DNA of 64,000 nucleotides, from contig CAWIQE010000004.1 of assembly GCA_963838155.1 (NCBI GenBank), positions 434,001 to 498,000 of the forward strand. The letters are read 5' to 3'. The notes beneath the pieces are model-generated. The model saw nothing but the letters and a program-made list of their open reading frames with translations. It searched no databases and was not told the origin of the DNA. The DNA comes from Pararhizobium_B sp963838155. GTDB lineage: Bacteria; Pseudomonadota; Alphaproteobacteria; Rhizobiales; Rhizobiaceae. Made by a program: the position numbers and the translations under genes. This document shows, in pieces, positions 48,533 through 56,797 of the stretch; position 1 is the first letter of the stretch, and each line of letters begins with the position of its first letter.

Positions 48533-48571
48533 CGGGCGGAAACTCCTGGCGGGGTGCGAAAAGGCCGGCGA

Positions 48572-49453
48572 ATGGATGCGATCCTGATAGCGGGACCGAC
48601 GGCCGCGGGCAAGTCGGCCTTGGCGATGCGCCTGGCCGAGGCGCATGGCGGCGTGATCGTGAACGCGGACTCCATGCAGGTCTATGCGCCGCTCGCCATC
48701 CTGACGGCGCGGCCCTCGGCCGAGGATCTGGCCGCCGTCGAGCACCGGCTCTACGGCCACGAAAGCGGCCGGGCCGCCTATTCGACCGGTGCGTGGTACC
48801 GCGACGCGGCCGAGGTGCTTGCCGGCATCCGCGCCGCCGGCCGCATCCCGGTGGTGGTCGGGGGCACGGGGCTCTATTTCCGCGCCCTACTCGGCGGCCT
48901 GGCGGACATGCCGGCCATACCCGGCGACGTCCGGGACCGCTTGCGCAGGGACCTTGCCGAGTTCGGCCCGGCGCGGCTGCACGGCGAACTCGCCGCGCTG
49001 GACCCGGAGACCGCCCGCCGGCTGGACGAGGGGGACGGACAGCGCATCGTCCGGGCGCTCGAGGTCTTCCATGCGACGGGGCGCTCCATCCGCTTCCTGC
49101 GGGAGCGGGCGGGGGTCCCCCTCGTCGATGCGGAGCGGGCGCAGGCGGTCCTGGTGGCGCCGGACCGGGCGGTGCTGCAGACGCGCATCGCCGACCGGGT
49201 CCGCGCCATGATGCGCTCCGGCGCGGTCGAGGAGGTTCGGGGCCTGCTCGCGCTCGGGCTCGACCACTCCCTGCCGGTGATGAAGGCGATCGGCGTGCGG
49301 GAGATCCGCGCCCTCCTCGAAGGCGAGACGGACATGGCGACGGCGGAAGAGCGGATCGCCGCCGCGACGCGGCGTTATGCGAAGCGCCAGATGACCTGGT
49401 TCCGCAACCAGCCGGGACCGGCCTGGCGGATTTGCGACGGGCAGGAGAAATGA
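48572..49453 (+). CDS. miaA: tRNA dimethylallyltransferase MiaA
   Basis: Adds an isopentenyl group to A37 of tRNAs that read codons starting with U. The 293-residue protein has the P-loop AGPTAAGKSALA (residues 7-18), VNADSMQVY, VVGGTGLYFRAL and GDGQRIVRALEV with the tRNA-binding segment, and ends with RYAKRQMTWFRNQ. It is divergent from serB. The start at 48572 (MDAILIAGP) is close to the P-loop as in homologues. Confidence 0.96.
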   Translation: MDAILIAGPTAAGKSALAMRLAEAHGGVIVNADSMQVYAPLAILTARPSAEDLAAVEHRLYGHESGRAAYSTGAWYRDAAEVLAGIRAAGRIPVVVGGTGLYFRALLGGLADMPAIPGDVRDRLRRDLAEFGPARLHGELAALDPETARRLDEGDGQRIVRALEVFHATGRSIRFLRERAGVPLVDAERAQAVLVAPDRAVLQTRIADRVRAMMRSGAVEEVRGLLALGLDHSLPVMKAIGVREIRALLEGETDMATAEERIAAATRRYAKRQMTWFRNQPGPAWRICDGQEK

Positions 49454-49547
49454 TGCCGGCGGCACATTTTGATCATGGAAATTAAGCTTACCCTAACCGG
49501 GCTCCCCTAGGCTGGGAACCGGGCCCGGGGAAGACAAGTTTTCAGTC

Positions 49548-50324
49548 ATGCGTTTTCACAAAGCAGAATGGTTCTTCGCGTTTTTAATGACGCTGGTCGG
49601 GCTTTCCGGTTGCTTCAGCGCGATCGCCTTCACCCGATCCGCCCACCGGCAGTTCCATGGCTCTCTTGCGCCGGACGGGCTTCAGCAACTCAGTTTCATG
49701 GCGTCCGTTTTCGCAGGCCTGGCCGTGGTTTGCGGGATTCTCCTCGTCTATCCGGTCATCCGGCGCGGCCTGCGCGAGCAGGGAAAGCTGAAGGAGATGA
49801 CGGAATCGCTCAGCGAGCGCTCGCAGAACCTGGAACAGGCGGCCACGACCGACGGCCTCACCGGGATGCACAATCGCCGCTATTTCGACGATGCGATGGC
49901 AGAGTACCTGAAGGCCTTTCGCGAGATCGGCCGGCCGGTGGGGATGATGATCCTCGACCTCGATCACTTCAAGGCGATCAACGATACGCACGGACACGAC
50001 GTCGGCGACGAGGTGCTCAAGCGGGTGGCGGCCTGCCTGATGGAGTTCACCCGGTACCACGACGTGGTGGCGCGGCTCGGCGGGGAGGAGTTCGCCGTCC
50101 TCTCGCCCAACACGTCGCAGCGCCAGCTTCACGCGCTTGCAGACCGGATCCGGCTGGCCATCTCCGACCTGAAGGTGGTCTCGGGGAACGTCACGCTGCG
50201 CGTCACGGTGAGCATCGGCCTGGCGACCTGGGACGGCCGGGAAGCGGGTGCGGACCTCTACCGGCGCGCCGACAAGCAGCTCTACGAAGCCAAGCGCCAG
50301 GGCCGCAACCGCGTCTGCGCATAG
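49548..50324 (+). CDS. Membrane-bound diguanylate cyclase (GGDEF)
   Basis: Enzyme that makes the second messenger cyclic di-GMP. The 258-residue protein has two membrane helices (FFAFLMTLVGLSGCFSAIAF and SFMASVFAGLAVVCGILLVYP), a short coiled coil (EMTESLSERSQNLEQ) and a GGDEF domain with active-site GGEEF (178-182). The inhibitory I-site RYHD is present exactly five residues before it, so product feedback is likely. There is no separate sensor domain beyond the roughly 30-residue periplasmic loop. It stands alone, about 95 bases after miaA. Confidence 0.93.
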   Translation: MRFHKAEWFFAFLMTLVGLSGCFSAIAFTRSAHRQFHGSLAPDGLQQLSFMASVFAGLAVVCGILLVYPVIRRGLREQGKLKEMTESLSERSQNLEQAATTDGLTGMHNRRYFDDAMAEYLKAFREIGRPVGMMILDLDHFKAINDTHGHDVGDEVLKRVAACLMEFTRYHDVVARLGGEEFAVLSPNTSQRQLHALADRIRLAISDLKVVSGNVTLRVTVSIGLATWDGREAGADLYRRADKQLYEAKRQGRNRVCA

Positions 50325-50426
50325 GGCGCGCTTTTCGGGAACCGGTCGTCCGTCCGCGGGTCCGCCGCGCTAATCGCACGGCGTGACCCGTCGTTTCACC
50401 ATCGTTTCGCCGGGGCGACGGAAGCG

Positions 50427-52385
50427 TCAGGACTTTTCGCGCGTGGGCTTGCGCAGGAGCAGCGAGCGGATGTCGGACCGGCCGAAGGCCGCGTTCGGGC
50501 GGGCGCCGGGCCGTGCGCCGGGTTCGGCGGCGGCCGGTTCGCCCGGCTGCGGGCGAGGGTGGACGTCGTCGTGCCTGCGGGTCGGATACCGGCGGGGCCC
50601 GTCGTCCGCTTCCGCCTCGGGCGGAGCGCGGCGGAGGGAAGGCTCCGCCGGCGGAGCCGGAGAGGCCTCCGGTGCTTCCGGAGGCGCCATGTAGGGGTCG
50701 TCGCCGGGCTGCGGGGCGAGGGCGGGAGCGGCCACGGACTGCGCCGCCGCATCCTGGGCGGAGATGGCGCGGAGCCCCTGGACGACGGCGCGCAGGTCGA
50801 CGCTGTCGGCGTCGCCGGCGTTCTCCGGCAGCAGGGAATTGGCCCTGGGAAGCTGGTGCGCCTCCAGCCGGGCGAAGCGCATGCGCATCGGCACCGCGAC
50901 GGCCTCGCCGAAGGCGATCGCCTCGCCGTTGCCGATGGAGGAGAGGAAGCTGGTGGTGGAGGTCGAGGAGTCCGGGATGGCCGAACGGATGATCTCCTGG
51001 TCGCGCTCGTTGCTGAGGCGCATGGCGAAGACGGTCGAGCACTGGGACAGGATCGTGGGATCGAGCTCGCCCGGCCTCTGGGTGATCACGCCGAGGCTGA
51101 CGCCGTACTTCCGGCCTTCCTTGGCGATGCGGGCGATGGCCTGGCGGGTCGGGACGAAGCCAAGCGTCGGATCGGCCGGGACGTAGCGGTGCGCCTCCTC
51201 GCAGACGACGAGAATGCGCACGCCGCCATTGCTCCACACGGCGACCTCGAAGGCCATGCGGCACAGGACCGAGGCGACGGAATTGACGACTTCCGAGGGG
51301 ATACCGGACAGCTGGAAGGTGGCGATGGGCCTGCCCTTGCTCGGTATCCGGAACAGCCGGCCGATCGTCTCGGCCAGGGTGTCGTTGATCGTGTTCGTGA
51401 AGAACATGAAATGGAAGCGCGGATCGTTGATCGCCGACGCGACGCGCGCCTTGAGCTGGCGCAGGTGCGGCTTCTCGTTCCGCCCGTCGAGCCGGCCGAT
51501 CCGTTCGTCGATGAGCGCCAGGAGGTCGGCGATTCGGTAGGGCACGGGGGTGTCGGCCGTCAGGGTGGACTTGTCGGTCGCCCGGCGGAACTGCAGATTG
51601 TCGGCGGCTCCCCGGAAATTGCGCTTCGCCTCGGGTATGAGGTCGCGCAGCACGTCGACCTCTTCGGGGACGCCCGGCCGGCCGCGGAAGATGACCTCGA
51701 CGAACTCCTCGAGCCGGAACAGCCAGAACGGAAGCTCCAGCGTGTCGGTGTCGATGACGACGGAGGTGTTCGGGAAGGCGGCGGCGAACTCGTTGTGCGG
51801 ATCGAGGATGACGACGCGCAGCTGCGGATCCGTGGTGATGACCTTGTCGAGGAGCAGCGCCACGGCGGTCGACTTGCCGACGCCGGTGGTGCCGACGATG
51901 GCGAAATGGCGCTGCAGCATCGAGGGGACGTGGATGACGGCGTCCATCGACTGGTCCTGCGTCAGGGTGCCGACGATCGCCGTGTCCGACTTCTCGATCG
52001 CGTAGATCGCCCTCAGATCCTCGGCCCGCAGCCGATGGGCGATCGCGCCGAGATAGGGATAGTTGGTGATGCCGGCCGTGAATTGCGGGCGGCCGTCCGA
52101 GCGCGTGCGGATCTCCCCGAGGAGCTCGACCTCGAAGCGCAGGACGCTGTCCCGGCTTTCCAGCCACGCTTCCTGGCGGGTCTCCATGGCGTAGACGAGC
52201 GCGACGACGCGGTTTTCGCCGACTTTGATCGAAATCAGCCGCCCGACGGACCACATCTCGGCGAGGCTGGTATCGCCGGAGGTCGCGACGGCGGCCACGA
52301 TGGCGCGCGAGCCGTCGCAGGAGACGACCCGGCCGAGCAGTCGGTTCGCCGGCTGCAGCCCGTCGCGCCTTTCGTCACCGGTCAT
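50427..52385 (-). CDS. HerA-like/DUF87 ATPase
   Basis: A large P-loop ATPase of the HerA/FtsK-related DUF87 family. The 652-residue product has an N-terminal beta barrel (ANRLLGRVVSCDGSRAIVAA), Walker A GTTGVGKST (165-173), Walker B RILVVCEEAHRYVPAD, the GVITQRPGELDPTILSQCST block and a C-terminal Pro/Ala tail of about 110 residues. HerA-like ATPases act in DNA translocation, often with NurA, but no nurA gene is near. The ATG at 52385 is favoured over an upstream TTG at 52460. The cellular role is unknown. Confidence 0.87.
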   Translation of the reverse strand: MTGDERRDGLQPANRLLGRVVSCDGSRAIVAAVATSGDTSLAEMWSVGRLISIKVGENRVVALVYAMETRQEAWLESRDSVLRFEVELLGEIRTRSDGRPQFTAGITNYPYLGAIAHRLRAEDLRAIYAIEKSDTAIVGTLTQDQSMDAVIHVPSMLQRHFAIVGTTGVGKSTAVALLLDKVITTDPQLRVVILDPHNEFAAAFPNTSVVIDTDTLELPFWLFRLEEFVEVIFRGRPGVPEEVDVLRDLIPEAKRNFRGAADNLQFRRATDKSTLTADTPVPYRIADLLALIDERIGRLDGRNEKPHLRQLKARVASAINDPRFHFMFFTNTINDTLAETIGRLFRIPSKGRPIATFQLSGIPSEVVNSVASVLCRMAFEVAVWSNGGVRILVVCEEAHRYVPADPTLGFVPTRQAIARIAKEGRKYGVSLGVITQRPGELDPTILSQCSTVFAMRLSNERDQEIIRSAIPDSSTSTTSFLSSIGNGEAIAFGEAVAVPMRMRFARLEAHQLPRANSLLPENAGDADSVDLRAVVQGLRAISAQDAAAQSVAAPALAPQPGDDPYMAPPEAPEASPAPPAEPSLRRAPPEAEADDGPRRYPTRRHDDVHPRPQPGEPAAAEPGARPGARPNAAFGRSDIRSLLLRKPTREKS

Positions 52386-52505
52386 GTCTCCGGCTGTTCT
52401 CTCATCGACATCCTGCACGTTCGGGACCTCGCCAAATCGTTCGGCCGAGGGTAGCGCCAAACCCTTAACAACGGGTTTTGCCGCCGCGCCGGGCGGTCAA
52501 GAGGA

Positions 52506-52534
52506 TTGACGCGGGGCCTCGAGGCGATTAGGAC
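52506..52534 (+). promoter_or_regulatory. Candidate promoter of the ilv operon
   Basis: TTGACG at 52506-52511, a 17-base spacer and TAGGAC at 52529-52534. The -35 box is good for a rhizobial housekeeping promoter; the -10 box is weak. The transcript would start at about 52541, almost at the leader-peptide ATG. Confidence 0.5.
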
Positions 52535-52541
52535 TGCGCAG

Positions 52542-52601
52542 ATGATATTCAGGACCAGAGACATTCTCGTAGTAGGCAGGCGCATGGGCACGGTGGTGTA
52601 A
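52542..52601 (+). CDS. ilv operon leader peptide
   Basis: A 19-residue leader peptide reading MIFRTRDILVVGRRMGTVV. It holds two Ile, one Leu and four Val codons, with Ile-Leu-Val-Val in the middle and Val-Val right before the stop. The concentration of branched-chain codons before a terminator and ahead of acetolactate synthase is the signature of transcription attenuation: ribosome stalling when these amino acids are scarce would prevent terminator formation. A TAGGAC lies eight bases before the ATG. The peptide itself has no expected function. It is too short for standard gene finders. Confidence 0.8.
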   Translation: MIFRTRDILVVGRRMGTVV

Positions 52602-52627
52602 CCACCCGGCGGCAGTCACCCATGCGC
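52580..52627 (+). promoter_or_regulatory. Attenuator pause hairpin in the ilv leader
   Basis: GCGCATGGG (52580-52588) pairs perfectly over 9 bases with CCCATGCGC (52619-52627). Inside lies a second small hairpin, GGTGGT with ACCACC, that covers the last Val codons and stop of the leader peptide. A ribosome on the leader would cover the first arm. Confidence 0.65.
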
Positions 52628-52632
52628 TACGG

Positions 52633-52657
52633 AAGGCTCCTCGAGGGGCCTTTTTTT
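52633..52657 (+). terminator. ilv attenuator terminator
   Basis: The stem AAGGCTCC (52633-52640) pairs with GGGGCCTT (52645-52652) around a TCGA loop, with one G-T pair, followed by a run of seven T. It lies between the leader peptide and ilvB. Confidence 0.85.
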
Positions 52658-52690
52658 GTGCCATGACGTAAATCGACGGGCGTTGAGACG

Positions 52691-54493
52691 ATGACGGAAA
52701 AAGAAGCGCAGGACAGCACCGAGGCGGCGGATCGGATCACGGGGGCGGAGATGGTCATCCGCGCCCTCCGCGACAACGGCGTCGAGCACGTCTTCGGCTA
52801 TCCCGGCGGGGCGGTCCTGCCGATCTACGACGAGATCTTCCAGCAGGACGCCGTCAAGCACGTGCTCGTCCGCCACGAGCAGGGGGCCGGCCATGCGGCG
52901 GAGGGCTACGCCCGGTCGACCGGCAAGCCGGGGGTCATGCTCGTGACCTCGGGCCCCGGCGCGACCAATGCCGTCACCGCCCTCCAGGACGCGCTGATGG
53001 ACTCCATCCCGCTCGTCTGCCTGACGGGCCAGGTGCCGACCACGCTGATCGGGTCGGATGCCTTCCAGGAATGCGACACCGTGGGCATCACGCGGCCCTG
53101 CACGAAGCACAACTGGCTGGTGAAGAACGTCGACGATCTGCCGCGGATCATTCACGAAGCCTTCCGCATCGCGACGACGGGGCGGCCCGGGCCGGTCGTC
53201 GTCGACATTCCGAAGGACGTCCAGTTCGCCACCGGCACCTATGTCGGTCCGTCGCCGGTGCTGAGGCAGAAGAGCTACCAGCCGCGGGTTGAGGGCGACC
53301 TCGACCTGATCCGGGCGGCCGTGGAGCTGATGACGAAGGCGACGAAGCCGATGATCTACTCCGGCGGCGGCGTCGTGAACGCCGGGCCGGAGGCGAGCCA
53401 CCTGCTGCGGGAGCTGGTCGACCTCACGGGCTTCCCGATCACCTCGACGCTGATGGGCCTCGGCGCCTACCCGGCCTCGGGGGCGAACTGGATGGGCATG
53501 CTCGGCATGCACGGCACCTACGAGGCCAACATGGCGATGCACGACTGCGACGTCATGCTGTGCATCGGCGCGCGGTTCGACGACCGCATCACCGGGCGGC
53601 TCGACGCCTTTTCGCCGAATTCGAAGAAGATCCACATCGACGTCGACCCGTCCTCGATCAACAAGACGGTGCATGTCGACATCCCGATCATCGGCGATGC
53701 CGGGCGGGTGCTGGAGGACATGGTGCGGCTTTGGCGCGCCTCCGCCAAGGGGCTCGACGCGGCGCGGCTGAAGGCCTGGTGGTCCGAGATCGACCGGTGG
53801 CGGGCGCGCAAGTCGCTCGCCTACAAGCCGCATCGCGACGTCATCATGCCGCAATACGCGATCGAGCGGCTCTACGAGCTGACGAAGGGGCGCGACACCT
53901 ACATCACGACCGAGGTGGGCCAGCACCAGATGTGGGCGGCGCAGTTCTACGGCTTCGAAGAGCCGAACCGGTGGATGACCTCCGGCGGCCTCGGGACGAT
54001 GGGATACGGCCTGCCGGCGGCGCTGGGTGTGCAGATCGCGCATCCCGACAGCCTCGTCATCGACATCGCCGGAGACGCCTCGGTGCTGATGACCATGCAG
54101 GAGATGTCGGCGGCCGTGCAGCACGAGGCGCCGATCAAGATCTTCATCCTGAACAACCAGTACATGGGCATGGTGCGGCAATGGCAGCAGCTCCTGCACG
54201 GCAACCGCCTGTCGCACTCCTACAACGAATCGATCCCGGATTTCGTCAAGCTGGCCGAGGCCTACGGGGCGGTCGGGCTGAGGGCGGAGAAGCCGGACGA
54301 GCTGGACGACGCCATCCAGGAGATGATCGACGTCGACAAGCCGGTGCTCTTCGACTGCCGTGTCGCCAATCTCGCCAACTGCTTCCCGATGATCCCCTCC
54401 GGCCGGCCGCACAACGAGATGCTGCTGCCGGACGAGGCCACCGACGAGGCGGTCGCCGGCGCCATCGACGAGAAGGACCGGTCGCTGGTCTGA
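52691..54493 (+). CDS. ilvB: Acetolactate synthase large subunit
   Basis: Thiamine diphosphate enzyme that makes acetolactate or acetohydroxybutyrate, the first common step to valine, leucine and isoleucine. The 600-residue protein has GYPGGAVLPIYD, the catalytic Glu63 in RHEQGAGHAAEGYAR, and the ThDP-binding GDASVLMTMQEMSAAV to ILNNQYMGMV region near residues 459-490. It also shows the FAD-linked domain typical of this family. It follows the attenuator and leads the ilvB-ilvN operon. The naming ilvB or ilvI depends on the database. Confidence 0.97.
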   Translation: MTEKEAQDSTEAADRITGAEMVIRALRDNGVEHVFGYPGGAVLPIYDEIFQQDAVKHVLVRHEQGAGHAAEGYARSTGKPGVMLVTSGPGATNAVTALQDALMDSIPLVCLTGQVPTTLIGSDAFQECDTVGITRPCTKHNWLVKNVDDLPRIIHEAFRIATTGRPGPVVVDIPKDVQFATGTYVGPSPVLRQKSYQPRVEGDLDLIRAAVELMTKATKPMIYSGGGVVNAGPEASHLLRELVDLTGFPITSTLMGLGAYPASGANWMGMLGMHGTYEANMAMHDCDVMLCIGARFDDRITGRLDAFSPNSKKIHIDVDPSSINKTVHVDIPIIGDAGRVLEDMVRLWRASAKGLDAARLKAWWSEIDRWRARKSLAYKPHRDVIMPQYAIERLYELTKGRDTYITTEVGQHQMWAAQFYGFEEPNRWMTSGGLGTMGYGLPAALGVQIAHPDSLVIDIAGDASVLMTMQEMSAAVQHEAPIKIFILNNQYMGMVRQWQQLLHGNRLSHSYNESIPDFVKLAEAYGAVGLRAEKPDELDDAIQEMIDVDKPVLFDCRVANLANCFPMIPSGRPHNEMLLPDEATDEAVAGAIDEKDRSLV

Positions 54494-54542
54494 CGGACGG
54501 CGAAGCCAGGCCGCCACAGAGACAATCGCTCGAGGAACGAAG

Positions 54543-55115
54543 ATGAACGCCCAGCTGCAACCGACGGGATCGGCCTATTTCATCGAGAAGGAAACGGAGA
54601 GCACCGAGACGCACACGCTGTCCGTGCTCGTCAGCAACGAGCCCGGCGTGCTGGCGCGGGTGATCGGCCTGTTTTCCGGCCGCGGCTACAACATCGAGAG
54701 CCTGACCGTGTCGGAGACCGAGCACGAGGCGCATCTTTCCCGCATCACGATCGTGACGAGCGGCACGCCGCACGTGCTCTACCAGATCCACGCGCAGCTC
54801 GAGCGCATCGTGCCGGTGCACCGGGTGGTGGACCTGACGGTCAGGGCGCGCCAGCTCGGCCACGACAAGCCGCTCGAGCGCGAGCTCGCCATGCTGAAGG
54901 TGCGCGGCAAGGGCGAGCACCGCGTCGAGGCGCTGCGCCTTGCGGATGCGTTCCGCGCGCAGGTGATCGACGCCAACCAGGATCATTTCATCTTCGAGAT
55001 CACCGGCCGCGTGTCCAAGATCGAGCAGTTCATCGCCATCATGAAGCCGCTCGGGCTGGTCGAGGTCTGCCGCACCGGCGTGTCGGCCATGAACCGAGGC
55101 CCGGACGGCATGTGA
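54543..55115 (+). CDS. ilvN: Acetolactate synthase small subunit
   Basis: Regulatory subunit that gives valine feedback inhibition and raises the activity of the large subunit. The 190-residue protein has an N-terminal ACT domain (THTLSVLVSNEPGVLARVIGLFSGRGYNIESLTV) and a C-terminal ALS_ss domain (GEHRVEALRLADAFRAQVID). The length is that of the longer ilvH type. It begins 49 bases after ilvB, so both are under the attenuator. Confidence 0.96.
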   Translation: MNAQLQPTGSAYFIEKETESTETHTLSVLVSNEPGVLARVIGLFSGRGYNIESLTVSETEHEAHLSRITIVTSGTPHVLYQIHAQLERIVPVHRVVDLTVRARQLGHDKPLERELAMLKVRGKGEHRVEALRLADAFRAQVIDANQDHFIFEITGRVSKIEQFIAIMKPLGLVEVCRTGVSAMNRGPDGM

Positions 55116-55233
55116 GGCCGCCCTCGCGGCCGTCGCCACCCATCGGGCCGGCTGATGCCGGCATCACATCTTGCGATTGGACGGGACGAGCCGGCCGGGC
55201 GATTGTCGCGACCGGCTCCATGAGGAGACAGCC

Positions 55234-55827
55234 ATGCCGCCGGATACCGTTCTCGCGCTTTTCGTCTTCACCCTCGTCGGGACGATCACGCCGGGCCCGA
55301 ACAACGTCATGCTGCTCGCATCGGGCGCCAATTTCGGCTTCCGGCGGACCTTGCCGCACATGTTCGGCATCTGGTTCGGCTTTCTCTCGCTGCTGGTTGC
55401 GGTCGGCTTCGGGCTGGGGGCGCTGCTGACGGCCTTTCCCGCCTTCCACCTCGTCCTCAAGGTCGCAGGCGGCCTCTACCTCCTCTTCCTCGCCTGGAAG
55501 ATCGCATCCAGCCGCAAGGTGAGCGGCGCGGCGTCGCAGGCGCGCCCGCTGGCGTTCCACAGGGCGGCCCTCTTCCAGTGGGTCAATCCCAAGGCCTGGG
55601 TGCTGGGCGTCTCGGCAATGGCCGTCTACGCGAAGCCGGACTCGGTCGTGCTCTCGACGTTCTTCGTGGTCGTCTGCTTCGCGCTCTCCGGGGTGGTGTC
55701 GGCGCCGATCTGGACCGGGTTCGGAGCCACGCTGCGCGGATGGCTCGGCGATCCGCGCAGGCTCAGGATCTTCAATCTCTCGATGGGCGCGCTGCTCGTG
55801 CTGACGCTCATTCCGATGATGCGCTGA
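55234..55827 (+). CDS. LysE family translocator
   Basis: Inner-membrane exporter of the LysE/RhtB group, which export amino acids or related metabolites. The 197-residue protein has six hydrophobic segments. The N-terminal LFVFTLVGTITPGPNNVMLLASGANFGFRRTLPHM contains the TPGPN motif of the family. AGGAGA precedes the ATG at 55234; the frame is open another 63 bases upstream. It lies after ilvN on the same strand with a 118-base gap. Its substrate is not known; nearness to ilvBN is suggestive only. Confidence 0.9.
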   Translation: MPPDTVLALFVFTLVGTITPGPNNVMLLASGANFGFRRTLPHMFGIWFGFLSLLVAVGFGLGALLTAFPAFHLVLKVAGGLYLLFLAWKIASSRKVSGAASQARPLAFHRAALFQWVNPKAWVLGVSAMAVYAKPDSVVLSTFFVVVCFALSGVVSAPIWTGFGATLRGWLGDPRRLRIFNLSMGALLVLTLIPMMR

Positions 55828-55860
55828 GTTTCCGGGGAGGGCGGCGGTTCCCGCCCCGCT

Positions 55861-56622
55861 TCAGAACCCGAGGCTCTCGTCGGCATAGAAGGTGTTGAGG
55901 ATGGAGATGCGCGGCTTCGTCACCGCCGTGCGGATCTTCGGGCGGCCGTGCCAGCTCATGCGGAACAGCGAGTGATAGGCCTTCAGGACCACGAAGGCGT
56001 AGCCGACATTCGGCAGGAAGGGCAGCGTCTTGACCGGTTCGAGACCGTAGGAGGAGGGATGCAGGAGCCCCTTCGCGGAGGCCTTGTAGAGCGTCGTGCC
56101 CAGCTCTTCCTGCGTGTCGTCGGAGGGGCAGTAGAGCTGCATCGTCACGACCTTCTTGCGCGCGTCGGGATGCGGCTTGATCTCGTAGCCCTCGACGTCG
56201 CGATAGACGACGGGCTTGGCCACGAGCCGGAGGTCGTCGGCGCTCTTCGCCTTGTCGCCGCGGGCGCGGATGGCGAGGCCGTCGCCGAGGCGCCGGCGGA
56301 TGGCGGTCTCCACCTCGGGCGAGGTCAGCGTGGCCGAAACCGCGGACCAGAGCTCGCGGAGCTCGGGCTCGATGCGGTCCAGGTTCTCGCCGTAGATGCG
56401 CAGCGCCGTGCGGGTGCCGTCGCCCTTGATGTTGTCGAAACCGTTCGACGGGACGGAGGCCAGGAGGTCCCGGTAGACGTCGGCGGGAAAGAAGTCGCGG
56501 AAGAAGATATGCGGGAAGGGCGCTGAGAAGTGGTCGGCCTCGTCGAGGCTTTCGACCGCATGGGCGATCAGGCGGCCGGACAGGGCGGCCGTTCCGGACT
56601 CGGCGGTGGCGGGCGTGGACAT
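55861..56622 (-). CDS. Putative 2OG-Fe(II) oxygenase-like protein
   Basis: A 253-residue soluble protein that I recognise only weakly. The segment FPHIFFRDFFPADVYRDLLASVP at the N-terminus and the core EIKPHPDARKKVVTMQLYCPSD have the spacing of a 2-oxoglutarate/iron oxygenase, where the HPD could supply His and Asp ligands. A second His appears in LKAYHSLFRMSWHG and an Arg shortly after. The jelly-roll fold is therefore likely, but activity is not proven. It stands alone on the minus strand, convergent with lysE and divergent from the threonine dehydratase. Confidence 0.6.
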   Translation of the reverse strand: MSTPATAESGTAALSGRLIAHAVESLDEADHFSAPFPHIFFRDFFPADVYRDLLASVPSNGFDNIKGDGTRTALRIYGENLDRIEPELRELWSAVSATLTSPEVETAIRRRLGDGLAIRARGDKAKSADDLRLVAKPVVYRDVEGYEIKPHPDARKKVVTMQLYCPSDDTQEELGTTLYKASAKGLLHPSSYGLEPVKTLPFLPNVGYAFVVLKAYHSLFRMSWHGRPKIRTAVTKPRISILNTFYADESLGF

Positions 56623-56797
56623 GGCGCTCTAGCGTCCTCTTTCCTGCATCCGCGGCGGAATGCCGCGTGGCCCGCTTTTAGCCGCGGGCGCCTTGCGTGA
56701 CAACAGGATTGCGCCCTTGTGCGCGGGGCCGGAAAGACGGATGGTCCGGCTTGCTTGCCCGGCGGTCCCGTCCGGGCCCGGATCGAGAGGCAGCGCG

